DNA of 64,000 nucleotides from Sporosarcina sp. ACRSM. Lineage in GTDB: Bacteria > Bacillota > Bacilli > Bacillales_A > Planococcaceae. The notes under the pieces are model-generated. The model was not told the DNA's origin and ran no database searches. It worked only from the letters and a program-made list of their open reading frames with translations. This document shows positions 51,411 to 58,905 of this stretch, piece by piece. How positions within the stretch are numbered: position 1 is the stretch's first letter; every line of letters begins with the position of its first letter. The position numbers and the translations under genes were made by a program. The stretch is taken from assembly GCF_022346545.1 (NCBI RefSeq), contig NZ_JAKRNU010000003.1, positions 280,051-344,050 of the forward strand, read 5' to 3'.

Positions 51411-51447
51411 TCCTTCTTCAAGTAAAGCACCCCGTTAGTTGAAGAAG
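51411..51447 (-). repeat. Conserved 3'-type element, copy C (partial)
   Basis: Follows the stop of the 82-residue membrane gene: CTTCAACTAAC then GGGGTGCTTTACTTGAAG on the minus strand. The T-run half is replaced by other sequence. Confidence 0.6.
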
Positions 51448-51448
51448 A

Positions 51449-51697
51449 CTATTTATTAGTTCTCCTTTTAAGTTTTAATTCTTCATATTCTCCCCATACG
51501 ATATAAAGAATACCTACAAGTAGAGACAGCACACTAAAAATGTTTAAAGTATATCCTACATAAGATAACATCCCATCGAATAAATCTTGACTCCAACTTG
51601 AAACCCCTGAACCAAAAATTGCAGCACTTATATATTTCGTTGATATTAAAAAAGCAGATATAGCTATAAACGCAATTCCAGTACCTCGTCTTGTCAT
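51449..51697 (-). CDS. Small membrane protein, hypothetical
   Basis: 82 residues with two hydrophobic segments (residues ~6-25 and ~47-66) and a basic C-terminus (KLKRRTNK). GGAAGGGG lies 8 bases before ATG 51697. No family recognised; one of the accessory small-gene series. Confidence 0.65.
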   Translation of the reverse strand: MTRRGTGIAFIAISAFLISTKYISAAIFGSGVSSWSQDLFDGMLSYVGYTLNIFSVLSLLVGILYIVWGEYEELKLKRRTNK

Positions 51698-51845
51698 TTT
51701 AAATACCCCTTCCTCTATAAAACGAATAATACCTTATATGAACAAATTCTTTTTTTTTCTATATTACCTTTATTGAACTAACCTGCCTTGTTAGTTTAAG
51801 AAAAACAGTGACGCTTCTTAAACAATCGCGTCCGATTGGTGAAAT

Positions 51846-52034
51846 TCAATTTTCTTCGCTTTTCCTTCTGAATAAATTGCTTACTATTACTATAATGCTA
51901 ACTAATATCATGACATTTGAAAGATAATAAAACAGGTGACCATAAAAACCAGATGACTGGAAAACCCCTTCATTCGAAATAAATATAAGTATTCCGGACA
52001 ATAGATATAAATGGGGGATAACATTCTTTTTCAA
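51846..52034 (-). CDS. Small membrane protein, hypothetical
   Basis: 62 residues with two hydrophobic segments (residues ~6-20 and ~30-53) and a charged tail (RRKSEEN). It starts at TTG 52034 with a modest GGAAG/GGTAG site. No family recognised. Confidence 0.55.
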   Translation of the reverse strand: MKKNVIPHLYLLSGILIFISNEGVFQSSGFYGHLFYYLSNVMILVSIIVIVSNLFRRKSEEN

Positions 52035-52272
52035 ACGGCTACCTACTTCCTATGAAATCCATTCTCTTTCTTCCGCACTCTGAACCGATTGTTGAACACA
52101 AGTTAAACAACACTCTTCAACTAACCTCCCTTTAGTTCTACGCGGATTAAGATTGTTGTGGAAAAGATGTGGTTGAAATAAAATTGATCCTATAAAAAAT
52201 CGTGTCCATTTTCATATGAAGGACACGATTTTTATTGGTGCTTGGGAGTCAAGTACAGTTTACCTTAACGAT

Positions 52273-52348
52273 TTGGTCCAATAGTTCAATAAAGAAAAGA
52301 GCCGTCTAGCAGCCCTACGAACTTTGAGTGGAGCGCCTGTTCACCGAA
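52273..52348 (-). repeat. Conserved 3'-type element, copy D
   Basis: Directly after the 75-residue membrane gene. Diverged version of the shared element: GGCGCTCCACTCAAAG, GGGCTGCTAGACGGCTCTTTT and a TTGAACTATTGGACC end on the minus strand. Confidence 0.55.
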
Positions 52349-52576
52349 TTATATAGTATGTTTTCTTCCTGGGAACCAAAAGAATACCGTCAACAACAGA
52401 AAAGCAATTGGGATCAGGCCTACATATTTGAAAGCATTATTTGCTCCGAAAAAATAGTAGGCGATAGGGATAAAAGTAATTGTACTGATTAGCATGAAAA
52501 GCCAAGAACGCCTAGAAATCCCGAACGCCAATGTGATCATTGATGTCAAAAATGAAGCGTACCACAGTAAAAGCAT
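52349..52576 (-). CDS. Small membrane protein, paralogue pair member 1
   Basis: 75 residues, three hydrophobic segments. It aligns with the protein at 55591-55839: SRRSWLFMLISTITFIPIAY here against SKLSWRAMLVCFITSLPISL there, and KYVGLIPIAFLLLTVFFWF against SFIGLSPLLFLILTILFRM. GGGAGAGG precedes ATG 52576. It is preceded by another small membrane gene whose stop lies within its ribosome-site region, so the two are coupled. Function unknown. Confidence 0.7.
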   Translation of the reverse strand: MLLLWYASFLTSMITLAFGISRRSWLFMLISTITFIPIAYYFFGANNAFKYVGLIPIAFLLLTVFFWFPGRKHTI

Positions 52577-52578
52577 AA

Positions 52579-52713
52579 CTACCTCTCCCTATTTTGTTTC
52601 CTATTTGTTTTGAAGAAGAAAACACTAACTATTACCAAAATAATGGCGACACCAATCATAATTAAGGAAGGTGTATCAAAAATAAAGAAATACGAGTCAT
52701 TGGTTTCGTACAT
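52579..52713 (-). CDS. Small membrane protein, 44 residues
   Basis: MYETNDSYFFIFDTPSLIMI, then a hydrophobic stretch and a basic tail (KTNRKQNRER). GGTGGTGA lies 5 bases before ATG 52713. Its stop is 2 bases before the next gene's start region, so they form a two-gene unit. Single transmembrane segment; function unknown. Confidence 0.55.
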   Translation of the reverse strand: MYETNDSYFFIFDTPSLIMIGVAIILVIVSVFFFKTNRKQNRER

Positions 52714-52831
52714 AATTATCACCACCTGCTGTTTTGTTAGCTGGGGGAGGAAGGTCGATCCATTACGGACATCCGTTAGTAATCAATTCTCCCTTTAATC
52801 TTCTTATAAAAGTTTGTATATAATTATAACA

Positions 52832-53425
52832 TTATTCTGAATGACTAAGGTCAAAACGTGCGATTTCTTCATCTTCAACCGTCACAATTAAAATTGCATC
52901 CATCGCATGTTCCTTTAATTTCTCCAATTGTTCGGGCGACGGGGCAAGTCTTATTTCGGGATTTTCCTCTAACGCTCCTAAAGTATAATCAAAGGTGTAT
53001 TTGCCTTCCTGATTGGGTTCAAGAACAGGCATACTCGATAGTCCCATACCTAAATTTTCTTCTTCGTTATAAATATTAATACCCATCACTTCTTCTGAAA
53101 TGGCTTTCAACTTTTCATGAGGTTCGATTCTAACCTTTATTCCATCGTCAAATACAAAGTTCAATTCATTTATCTTTTTGGCTTCCCCAAGATTCTTTTT
53201 ACCGGTATTCTTTAAAACGAACTCATAACTGAGTGCAACGGGTACTATAATTTCTCCCTTTTTTTCGCCTGAAGTAATCCCGATTCCTCCTGATCTCGCT
53301 TCATCACTTCGAATTTCAACTGTTGAGCCGACTAAATCTACAGAAGGTTTACTCGAACACCCTGCCAAGAGTAATAGAACTGAGAAAATACTTATAACAA
53401 ACTTTAACATCCCGTTGCTTTTCAT
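52832..53425 (-). CDS. Lipoprotein, hypothetical
   Basis: 197-residue lipoprotein with a signal peptide and lipobox LLAGC near residue 23, then a beta-rich mature domain (VDLVGSTVEIRSDEA near the start, VTVEDEEIARFDL at the end). No recognised family. ATG 53425 has GGAG 11 bases upstream; the frame extends to 53482 without a site. Confidence 0.75.
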   Translation of the reverse strand: MKSNGMLKFVISIFSVLLLLAGCSSKPSVDLVGSTVEIRSDEARSGGIGITSGEKKGEIIVPVALSYEFVLKNTGKKNLGEAKKINELNFVFDDGIKVRIEPHEKLKAISEEVMGINIYNEEENLGMGLSSMPVLEPNQEGKYTFDYTLGALEENPEIRLAPSPEQLEKLKEHAMDAILIVTVEDEEIARFDLSHSE

Positions 53426-53624
53426 TATAAATACAACTCCTTTCTTTCTATATATACGTTCATAAATAGTCCTAAGTTTCAAATAACTATCTTTTCAACA
53501 AAACTGTCCTTATTACCGGCTATCACTTTGGGGTTATTGAAAATATGGGGGAGATGAGTGGGAAGAAGCGGGGCGGTGATTTTGCATTGTGTCTTTTTCA
53601 TACGTTACAGTGTAAGTGCGTGGA

Positions 53625-53654
53625 TTGAATTAAGCGGTATGATTATGCTACAAT
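53625..53654 (+). promoter_or_regulatory. Antitoxin-RNA promoter, copy 3
   Basis: TTGAAT and TACAAT with an 18-base spacer, upstream of the conserved antisense-RNA hairpins. Confidence 0.65.
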
Positions 53655-53813
53655 CAACGTATAATAAGAAAAGCTGAACGTCGGCAAACGTCCAGCTAGT
53701 CACAGTCACATACCGCTTGAAGAGCGGTTGACCAAGTATAACAAGTGAGTGTAACAAAAAAAGTAACCCCATGTTTATCCTTGGCTAGAGGTGATGGCGG
53801 TTACTTTTTTTGA
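53655..53813 (+). ncRNA. Type I antitoxin-like antisense RNA, copy 3
   Basis: Transcribed toward the toxin gene and overlapping its last codons. It contains AGCTGAACGT/ACGTCCAGCT and ACCGCT/AGCGGT hairpins and ends at the shared terminator AGTAACC...GGTTACTTTTTTT (53761-53810), which works in both directions. The overlap would let the RNA pair with the toxin mRNA 3' end, as in txpA/RatA and bsrG/SR4. Confidence 0.7.
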
Positions 53814-53920
53814 TTTGTGATAACGATTGCAACTATTATGGCTACAACTGCTGTTAATGTTGTAGCAAGGAATATGCCGAATTGAAATAGCATATTCATA
53901 GCTTCAAAGGTTACCGTCAT
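53801..53920 (-). CDS. Holin-like type I toxin, copy 3 (intact)
   Basis: 39-residue peptide: MTVTFEAMNMLFQFGIFLAT, then a VVAIIVAIVIT segment and NQKK. One membrane helix with a polar N-terminus and a basic end, matching the putative holin-like toxin family (TxpA/BsrG relatives). The ribosome site AAAGGGGGTG lies 7 bases before ATG 53920. This is the only copy with intact toxin, ribosome site and antisense promoter. Confidence 0.78.
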   Translation of the reverse strand: MTVTFEAMNMLFQFGIFLATTLTAVVAIIVAIVITNQKK

Positions 53921-54052
53921 CTATAACACCCCCTTTCAGAAGGGAGTGCCAACCGCTCATCTGCCTTATACGACTGCTGCCCTTAGTTTAGCATAATTTC
54001 GGTAAGCTGTAAGGGATCTTGAAAGAATGCACAGCAATATCCCATAATGGAG

Positions 54053-54100
54053 AATCCGGCCCCTCGGCTAAGCAATCAAATAGAGGAGCCGGATTTTTTG
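54053..54100 (+). terminator. Orphan terminator
   Basis: AATCCGGCCCCTC / GAGGAGCCGGATT stem with a T6 tail. No plus-strand gene precedes it; it may remain from a lost gene. Confidence 0.6.
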
Positions 54101-54137
54101 CATCCCATTCAAGAGGGGAGCTGGCGCAGAATAGGGT
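54083..54137. repeat. Dispersed repeat, copy 2
   Basis: Second copy of the AGAGGGGAGCTGGCGCAGA-containing sequence found at 51272-51331. It begins in the 3' arm of the orphan terminator. Confidence 0.6.
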
Positions 54138-54186
54138 GGATGTACAGTTAATGGACTACCTTGAAACAAAAGGAAAGCCAATCACT

Positions 54187-54744
54187 TTAGTCAACTCTCA
54201 ATTCAGAACTCCAAGGTGGTTCTTTTCCAATATCTACGGTTATCTCTTGCCTTTTTAATCCTACTTTCTCAGCATAATAATCAAGCATTTCAAAAACTGC
54301 AAAACGATGAAAACTGCCATTGAGAAATTGCGGTTCATTTCGTCTGTTTGAATCTATATTCCAGAGAGGTACAGAAACTCTTGCTGAATTATCGTTTAAC
54401 TCATTTATCGGAACACTGAAGTTTATATGCTCGTTATAGCCATTCGCAACTGCTATGACAGTAACTTCTCCCATGTTTTTCATGGGGAATCTAGGGTCTT
54501 TGTGAACCGTAACAGGTATATTTGCTTCGCCTTCAAAATTTGTTAACTCTGTTCCGATTACCGCGCCTAGTGAATTTATGACAATAATTCGGGCGTTACG
54601 AATGGGTGCATCTTCATTAAAAGGTGCTTCTACTTTTGCGGTTAGTATTGCAGATACTGTATTTTCATCGGTCTCTTCAAAAGCTGATAAGAATAGAGTG
54701 AAAAAAGAAACAATGAAAAATATAAAAAGACTTTTTTGAACCAA
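54187..54744 (-). CDS. Secreted protein with carboxypeptidase-regulatory-like fold
   Basis: About 185 residues. An N-terminal hydrophobic signal, then a beta-sandwich-like region: AKVEAPFNEDAPIRNARIIV, then TNFEGEANIPV and TVIAVANGYNEHINFSVPI, the pattern of carboxypeptidase regulatory-like/CNA-B-type repeats. A C-terminal region of unknown type follows. TTG 54744 was chosen because the GAGAAGG site directly touches ATG 54756. Likely exported; function unknown. Confidence 0.6.
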   Translation of the reverse strand: MVQKSLFIFFIVSFFTLFLSAFEETDENTVSAILTAKVEAPFNEDAPIRNARIIVINSLGAVIGTELTNFEGEANIPVTVHKDPRFPMKNMGEVTVIAVANGYNEHINFSVPINELNDNSARVSVPLWNIDSNRRNEPQFLNGSFHRFAVFEMLDYYAEKVGLKRQEITVDIGKEPPWSSELRVD

Positions 54745-54825
54745 GGATAAACACATCCTTCTCTTTCATTATCCTTAGTAGTATTTGATTTAATATTTAT
54801 TGTATACACGTCATCATAACCTTCA

Positions 54826-54900
54826 CTTTTAGTTGAACAAGAAAAACATACTTCTACGTGGCTCAATGATCTTCGAGTAAAGCATCAGTTTGTTAAGTTG
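54826..54900 (-). repeat. Conserved 3'-type element, copy E
   Basis: After the frameshifted membrane gene: minus-strand TGATGCTTTACTCGAAG, ATTGAGCCACGTAGAAG, GTTTTTCTTG and a TTCAACTAAAA end. Confidence 0.6.
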
Positions 54901-54915
54901 CTACTTCATCATTAC

Positions 54916-55195
54916 CTAGATCCCTCCGAATATCGAAAAGAGGAATACAACAAATAAAACACCCAATGAAATGGAAATTAGCGAGATATATTTAATAAAC
55001 CCTTTTTCCTTCTTAATGAAAGCGATAATTCCAAGTGCTACACCTGTTAAATAGATAGCAAAACCAATGGGTATGGCTACCATAGACCACTCTCCGAAGG
55101 TTAAATTGAATGGTGGGAAAATCATATACGCAATAAAAATCCCAACGACAATTAGAATGATGGAATACGTACTATACTTCCTTTCGACTTTTCAT
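54916..55195 (-). pseudogene. Small membrane protein gene with a probable frameshift
   Basis: A frame starting ATG 55195 (GGAGG just upstream) reads MKSRKEV and stops. Removing one base in its AAAGG run would continue as KYSTYSIILIVVGIFIAY into the open 69-codon frame that ends at 54916. The joined product would be a 93-residue protein with three membrane segments. A sequencing error or a real 1-base insertion could explain it; alternatively translation begins at ATG 55125, which has no ribosome site. Confidence 0.6.
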
Positions 55196-55229
55196 AACCT
55201 CCTTTGTGAAAAAATAATAAATATATCTG

Positions 55230-55589
55230 TTAAATTAATTGTACTAACTCTGGATTAAATGCTACATAATGAGGCATCCAGCAATCAGAGCGTTCCGTAC
55301 CGATTTCGTGATTATTTAAGCAAATCCTATTCAGACCATCACAACCATCATATCCGCAACAACCGTTTAACCTGCTTTGATCCGAATGGTAGTTTGTATT
55401 CGTTAAATCCTTGATGTTAATTAGGATATAACCTTTTAATCCTACTGGGTAAGTTATTCCATCATCAATTACATAAAAACCTTCAGGAATATAATTGTGA
55501 CCAACATTCCTATCCAACAAATTCAAGTCTAGTAACTCCGATACTTGTTTGGAAACTTCTAAATTACAGGATTTACAAATCAGTTTCAA
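55230..55589 (-). CDS. Cys-rich hypothetical protein
   Basis: 119-residue soluble protein. It starts with a CKSC pair (residues 5-8) and has a second Cys-rich stretch (CCGYDGCDG near 77, then C near 89 and 103), suggesting zinc binding. It starts at TTG 55589 after AGGAGG. It is directly downstream of the paralogous membrane gene (1 base apart), so the two form an operon. Function unknown; the setting among small membrane and immunity-type genes might suggest a toxin-immunity role, but this is speculative. Confidence 0.65.
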   Translation of the reverse strand: MKLICKSCNLEVSKQVSELLDLNLLDRNVGHNYIPEGFYVIDDGITYPVGLKGYILINIKDLTNTNYHSDQSRLNGCCGYDGCDGLNRICLNNHEIGTERSDCWMPHYVAFNPELVQLI

Positions 55590-55590
55590 T

Positions 55591-55839
55591 TTAGAGTACC
55601 TCCTTTTGAAAGCGCATCCGAAATAAAATTGTTAAGATCAAGAAAAGAAGAGGCGATAAACCTATAAAAGATATGGGTGGATTACCGCTTAGAAAGTACA
55701 GAGAAATAGGAAGACTTGTAATAAAACAAACTAACATAGCTCTCCATGAAAGTTTACTCACAGCATAGAAAAAAGAGAGGAAGGACACTAAAATTGAAAG
55801 TCCAAATATTATTGTGACTATTACAGCTAATACACCCAC
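55591..55839 (-). CDS. Small membrane protein, paralogue pair member 2
   Basis: 82 residues with three hydrophobic segments, paralogous to the protein at 52349-52576 over its last ~55 residues. GTG 55839 lies 6 bases after GGAGGTG; the TTG at 55854 overlaps that site. Followed at once by the Cys-rich gene. Function unknown. Confidence 0.65.
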   Translation of the reverse strand: MGVLAVIVTIIFGLSILVSFLSFFYAVSKLSWRAMLVCFITSLPISLYFLSGNPPISFIGLSPLLFLILTILFRMRFQKEVL

Positions 55840-56008
55840 TTTACACACCTCCAAACTTCACTAAATAGCCTGATTGGAGCCTGTAAGGTTAAACAAGAAA
55901 GAACCGTCTGAGTAGCCAGAAAAACTGAGGTTGATTTTGTTTGGAGAAAAACATTACTAATTGTGCCAATAATAATGTTTTTACTCATAATGACAGCACC
56001 TAGAAAAT

Positions 56009-56521
56009 CTATTTAATGATCAGTTCCTTAATCGTTATATAAAGTCGCCTTGCGATATCCATTATATGGGTTCTGATATTTTGTATTTCATTTAAACTAG
56101 AAATCTTTATTTGAAGTTCTGCGATTCCTTTTGAATTTCTGATTTTTATATCCTCTTTTTCTATATCAAAATCTTGCATAAGCTTATTTGTAAAACTAGT
56201 TATTTTATCGTTATTTGTTTTCCCGACATAAAATAAAATTTTAATCCTATAACTTCTAATGGAAATTAAATACTGATTCAAGGCCCAAATAAAATCCTCT
56301 TTTTCAGAATCATAATGGCTTGGATCTCCAAATTGTTTGGCTTGCCCACAATGTTGACAAATTGCTAGATAACGGACATGACGTACACCGACACCTGGTT
56401 GTTCAACATTCACAAAAACTTCATAGGGGATATACACATCATGTGAACAAAAACTACAAATAACGGGCTCATCAAAAATCGTAATACGACTTTTTTCCGG
56501 CGATAAATAATCGACACTCAT
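56009..56521 (-). CDS. Zinc-ribbon protein, tandem paralogue 2
   Basis: 170 residues. The N-terminal ~75 residues carry a CSFCSHDVY pair (near residue 22) and a CQHCGQ pair (near 54), so one zinc ribbon, as in the upstream neighbour. The C-terminal half is a separate alpha/beta region with KIRNSKGIAELQIKISSL. The ATG overlaps the stop of the preceding gene by 4 bases. Function unknown. Confidence 0.65.
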   Translation of the reverse strand: MSVDYLSPEKSRITIFDEPVICSFCSHDVYIPYEVFVNVEQPGVGVRHVRYLAICQHCGQAKQFGDPSHYDSEKEDFIWALNQYLISIRSYRIKILFYVGKTNNDKITSFTNKLMQDFDIEKEDIKIRNSKGIAELQIKISSLNEIQNIRTHIMDIARRLYITIKELIIK

Positions 56522-56784
56522 ACTTTTGTCACTTCCGTGTATTCAATAATAGATACATGTTGTTGTAACGTATGATCAAATCGATTCTTTTCTTGAAACA
56601 TCCGGATATCACCACATGATGTGCAGGAAAATGTTTGCAATGTGAGCTGTTCTGTTATTGGTTCCTCTAAAGGATTTAAATCCATATAAACTTCACGATG
56701 CAGAAATTCATCGTGCTGACAAAATAAACAAATGAGCTGCTTGTCACGAATTTTTATTCGATACGTTCCTCTTCTTCTGACCAT
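56518..56784 (-). CDS. Zinc-ribbon protein, tandem paralogue 1
   Basis: 88 residues with CLFCQHDEF (near residue 19) and CTSCGD (near 54), spaced as a four-Cys zinc ribbon. It matches the N-terminal part of the next gene, so the two arose by tandem duplication. GGGGTGAAGG precedes ATG 56784. Function unknown. Confidence 0.65.
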   Translation of the reverse strand: MVRRRGTYRIKIRDKQLICLFCQHDEFLHREVYMDLNPLEEPITEQLTLQTFSCTSCGDIRMFQEKNRFDHTLQQHVSIIEYTEVTKV

Positions 56785-56862
56785 TCCTTCACCCCTAAAT
56801 CAAAATACTACTTCTACTACGTTTGAAACGAATGGGGGTTCCAATTTTAAGTAAATTCTCTA

Positions 56863-56922
56863 TTTGTAATAAGAAAAAAGGCTTTACTCCTTCTTGAAGT
56901 AAAGCACCCGTTAGTTAAAGAA
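56863..56922 (-). repeat. Conserved 3'-type element, copy F
   Basis: Directly after the colicin-immunity-like gene. Minus strand: AACTAACGGGTGCTTTACTT, CAAGAAGGAGTAAAGCC and TTTTTTCTTA. CTTTACT/GAGTAAAG forms a stem before the T run, so this copy should work as a terminator. Confidence 0.7.
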
Positions 56923-56925
56923 GCT

Positions 56926-57207
56926 CTAACGACTATGTAACAGGTTATTTAATTTAATTAATGCTTCATTTATTTCTTTTCTTAGTTGTTGTTCTGATAT
57001 TTCGAATGTAGTCTCTTGTCCAGGAAGGCACTCATGCCAGTAACAATCTGCTGATTCAAATACCCCATTCAGAATTTCAAATAAGGGTTTGGCCATTATA
57101 TCATCCGATTCTTTAAACACTTTAAAATATTGTGTTTGAAATTCATCTGCTGATAACTTCTCTTCTAAAAAATCCACCATCAATTTTTTGTATTTGTTTA
57201 CGTCCAT
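56926..57207 (-). CDS. Colicin-D-type immunity domain protein
   Basis: 93-residue acidic helical protein. It fits the colicin D immunity fold family: YKKLMVDFLEEKLSADEFQ, a LFEILNGVFESADCYWHEC block and a C-terminal ISEQQLRKEINEALIKL helix. Such proteins block tRNA-cleaving or other nuclease toxins. No matching toxin gene is in the window, so it may be an orphan immunity gene that protects against neighbours. ATG 57207 has GGTAGGG upstream. Confidence 0.7.
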   Translation of the reverse strand: MDVNKYKKLMVDFLEEKLSADEFQTQYFKVFKESDDIMAKPLFEILNGVFESADCYWHECLPGQETTFEISEQQLRKEINEALIKLNNLLHSR

Positions 57208-57323
57208 TTTTCCCTACCCACAATAAGTAACTTTTAATTTTCTTCTCTCTACTGTTTTCTTATTATACTAACCCCTTTAGTAAGATAAGAAAAGGGTGTT
57301 TAACCCCTAATTGAGCTGAGGAT

Positions 57324-57713
57324 TTATTGTGCTAATTGGAGAAAGTAATTCCTAATATCTGTTGGCAATTCATCAACTGCAAGCACTTCTAATTTTTTTG
57401 TACCTGGTGAAGTCATGACCACAAAAGTTCTTTCGTCATATTCAAAAAAAGTGAATTGACCTACACGATTTGGAGACGTATCCAAACTATTTATAAATTC
57501 AAAATCTGCTTCCTTGAAATTAGCTTCATACCCATCTAACATTAACTTCTTTGCGTCTTCAAAGTCATCTGCAAATGAAATTGCTTGATATAGTTCTAAC
57601 GAATTTTTAGGTGTATAGAAAACATCATAATACGTTGCTCCACCAACCATTACTAAAATTAATATTAAGAAAGCAATCCGATTTTTCAGTGTCTTTTTCT
57701 TGGAAATCTCCAC
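57324..57713 (-). CDS. Membrane-anchored hypothetical protein
   Basis: 129 residues: a basic start, one transmembrane segment (residues ~12-30), and an extracellular domain with FEDAKKLMLDGYEANFKEAD and a beta strand pair around FTFFEYDERTFVVMTSPG. GTG 57713 follows GGGAGAG at 8 bases; the frame continues upstream without a site. No family recognised. Confidence 0.65.
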   Translation of the reverse strand: MEISKKKTLKNRIAFLILILVMVGGATYYDVFYTPKNSLELYQAISFADDFEDAKKLMLDGYEANFKEADFEFINSLDTSPNRVGQFTFFEYDERTFVVMTSPGTKKLEVLAVDELPTDIRNYFLQLAQ

Positions 57714-57784
57714 GATATTAACTCTCCCTTTTGATTCCAACTGCGCAACAAAAGTTAACACGCTTGTTGCGCTAACCTGCCCGT

Positions 57785-58020
57785 TCAATATGAGATGTCT
57801 TCCTGTAATTTCTGTAAAATCCTCTTTACGTTAGTTAAGGGCATTTCTTCGAGATATATTTGGAAATAGCTTATCCCCATTAACCCACCGACCAAAGCAG
57901 ATAATCCGGCAATTATCATTGGGGTAATAAGACTTGTATTGGGAATTAAATTTCAGATAATAAAACCACAATTCCAACAAATAAACCTATCCAATGTTTC
58001 CTTTTTTATTGAATATTCAC
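57785..58020 (-). pseudogene. Decayed small membrane protein gene
   Basis: GGAGGT precedes GTG 58020, but the frame stops after four codons (TAA). The continuing frame (KRKHWIGLFVGIVVLLSEI) is a membrane segment that ends at a second stop, and a shifted frame then encodes PMIIAGLSALVGGLMGISYF and EEMPLTNVKRILQKLQ to 57785. One nonsense and one frameshift change would restore a protein of about 77 residues. Sequence between 58021 and 58238 holds only the next gene's promoter region. Confidence 0.55.
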
Positions 58021-58238
58021 ACCTCCAATAATAAGTATAACCTTTTTCTTTTGATAAATTGGGAGTGATATAGTTTTAGGTTTATTATCTGAGTATCTAC
58101 TGTTCTCATAATGGCAAAAAGCACTAGTTTATAAATTCATTAATGCTAGCCCTTTTGTTGTGTTTATTGTTTCAATTGCAGCGGGTATAATGGAAGAACT
58201 AGAATTTTGCAAATACGGTTTTGCGGAGGTGAGGATCC

Positions 58239-58841
58239 ATGAATGCTGTGATGACCTATGCCAGTGGAAGGGATCCATTGCAACGATATGATGCGGTCCG
58301 GCGTAAAAATGCGGAAGCCGCTTATGATCGCCATGCCCGTTACAACGGGGAAAATCAGAAAGTGTTGAAAGAACTGGATGCTTTATTGGCAGGTGAGGGC
58401 GGACCAGCCGCGACGCCCCAATCAGATCGTCAACCCCCTCAAACACTTGACGCCGGTCAAGTGAAACAAGTGACGTTTCCGGTAGGGAAGACGCTCGAGG
58501 AGACGATCGATTTGTGGCGAGGTGTGCGGGCGGATGCGCTGTCGGTACCGGAACCATCCACTGCGGATTATCAGCTGGCGGCAACCGCTTCGGCGAACAT
58601 CAGGCAGACCGAAGCGCAGATTGCACTGGAGAAGCGGGCGCAATCGGAAGTGGAAACGGAGCTGTTTCAGGATGAATTGCAAACGGCTAGCATGGCATCC
58701 GAGGACCTTCCCTCTCTTGACAGGGAAGTGCTCCTACTGCAGAAACGATATGATCAAGCCATTTCGTCCTACTCTTTCCATGTACAGATGAAACGAAATG
58801 GGTTTGAAATCGAACGTCCGAGTTTTTATAAAATCGCATAA
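58239..58841 (+). CDS. SprA-related hypothetical protein
   Basis: 200-residue soluble protein with long charged helices. The segment LWRGVRADALSVPEPSTADY followed by QLAATASANIRQTEA (residues ~92-125) resembles the conserved A-A-x-A-P-x-x-P-S-x-x-D-x-x-V-A-A core of the SprA-related/CJM1_0395 family, but the preceding YxVGGEV-type part is replaced by other sequence. Metalloprotease activity sometimes attributed to that family is not supported here, since no HExxH is present. GGAGGTGAGG precedes ATG 58239. A TATAAT box lies near 58187. Confidence 0.55.
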   Translation: MNAVMTYASGRDPLQRYDAVRRKNAEAAYDRHARYNGENQKVLKELDALLAGEGGPAATPQSDRQPPQTLDAGQVKQVTFPVGKTLEETIDLWRGVRADALSVPEPSTADYQLAATASANIRQTEAQIALEKRAQSEVETELFQDELQTASMASEDLPSLDREVLLLQKRYDQAISSYSFHVQMKRNGFEIERPSFYKIA

Positions 58842-58905
58842 ATGATCCGAGAAGGTTGCCAACCAATGGCGGCCTTTTCATATTTGAAGAAGGGGTTAAC
58901 AGCGC

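Noticed and set aside
54019..54258. 79-codon plus-strand frame
   Set aside because: Spans an orphan terminator and a dispersed repeat; no ribosome site.
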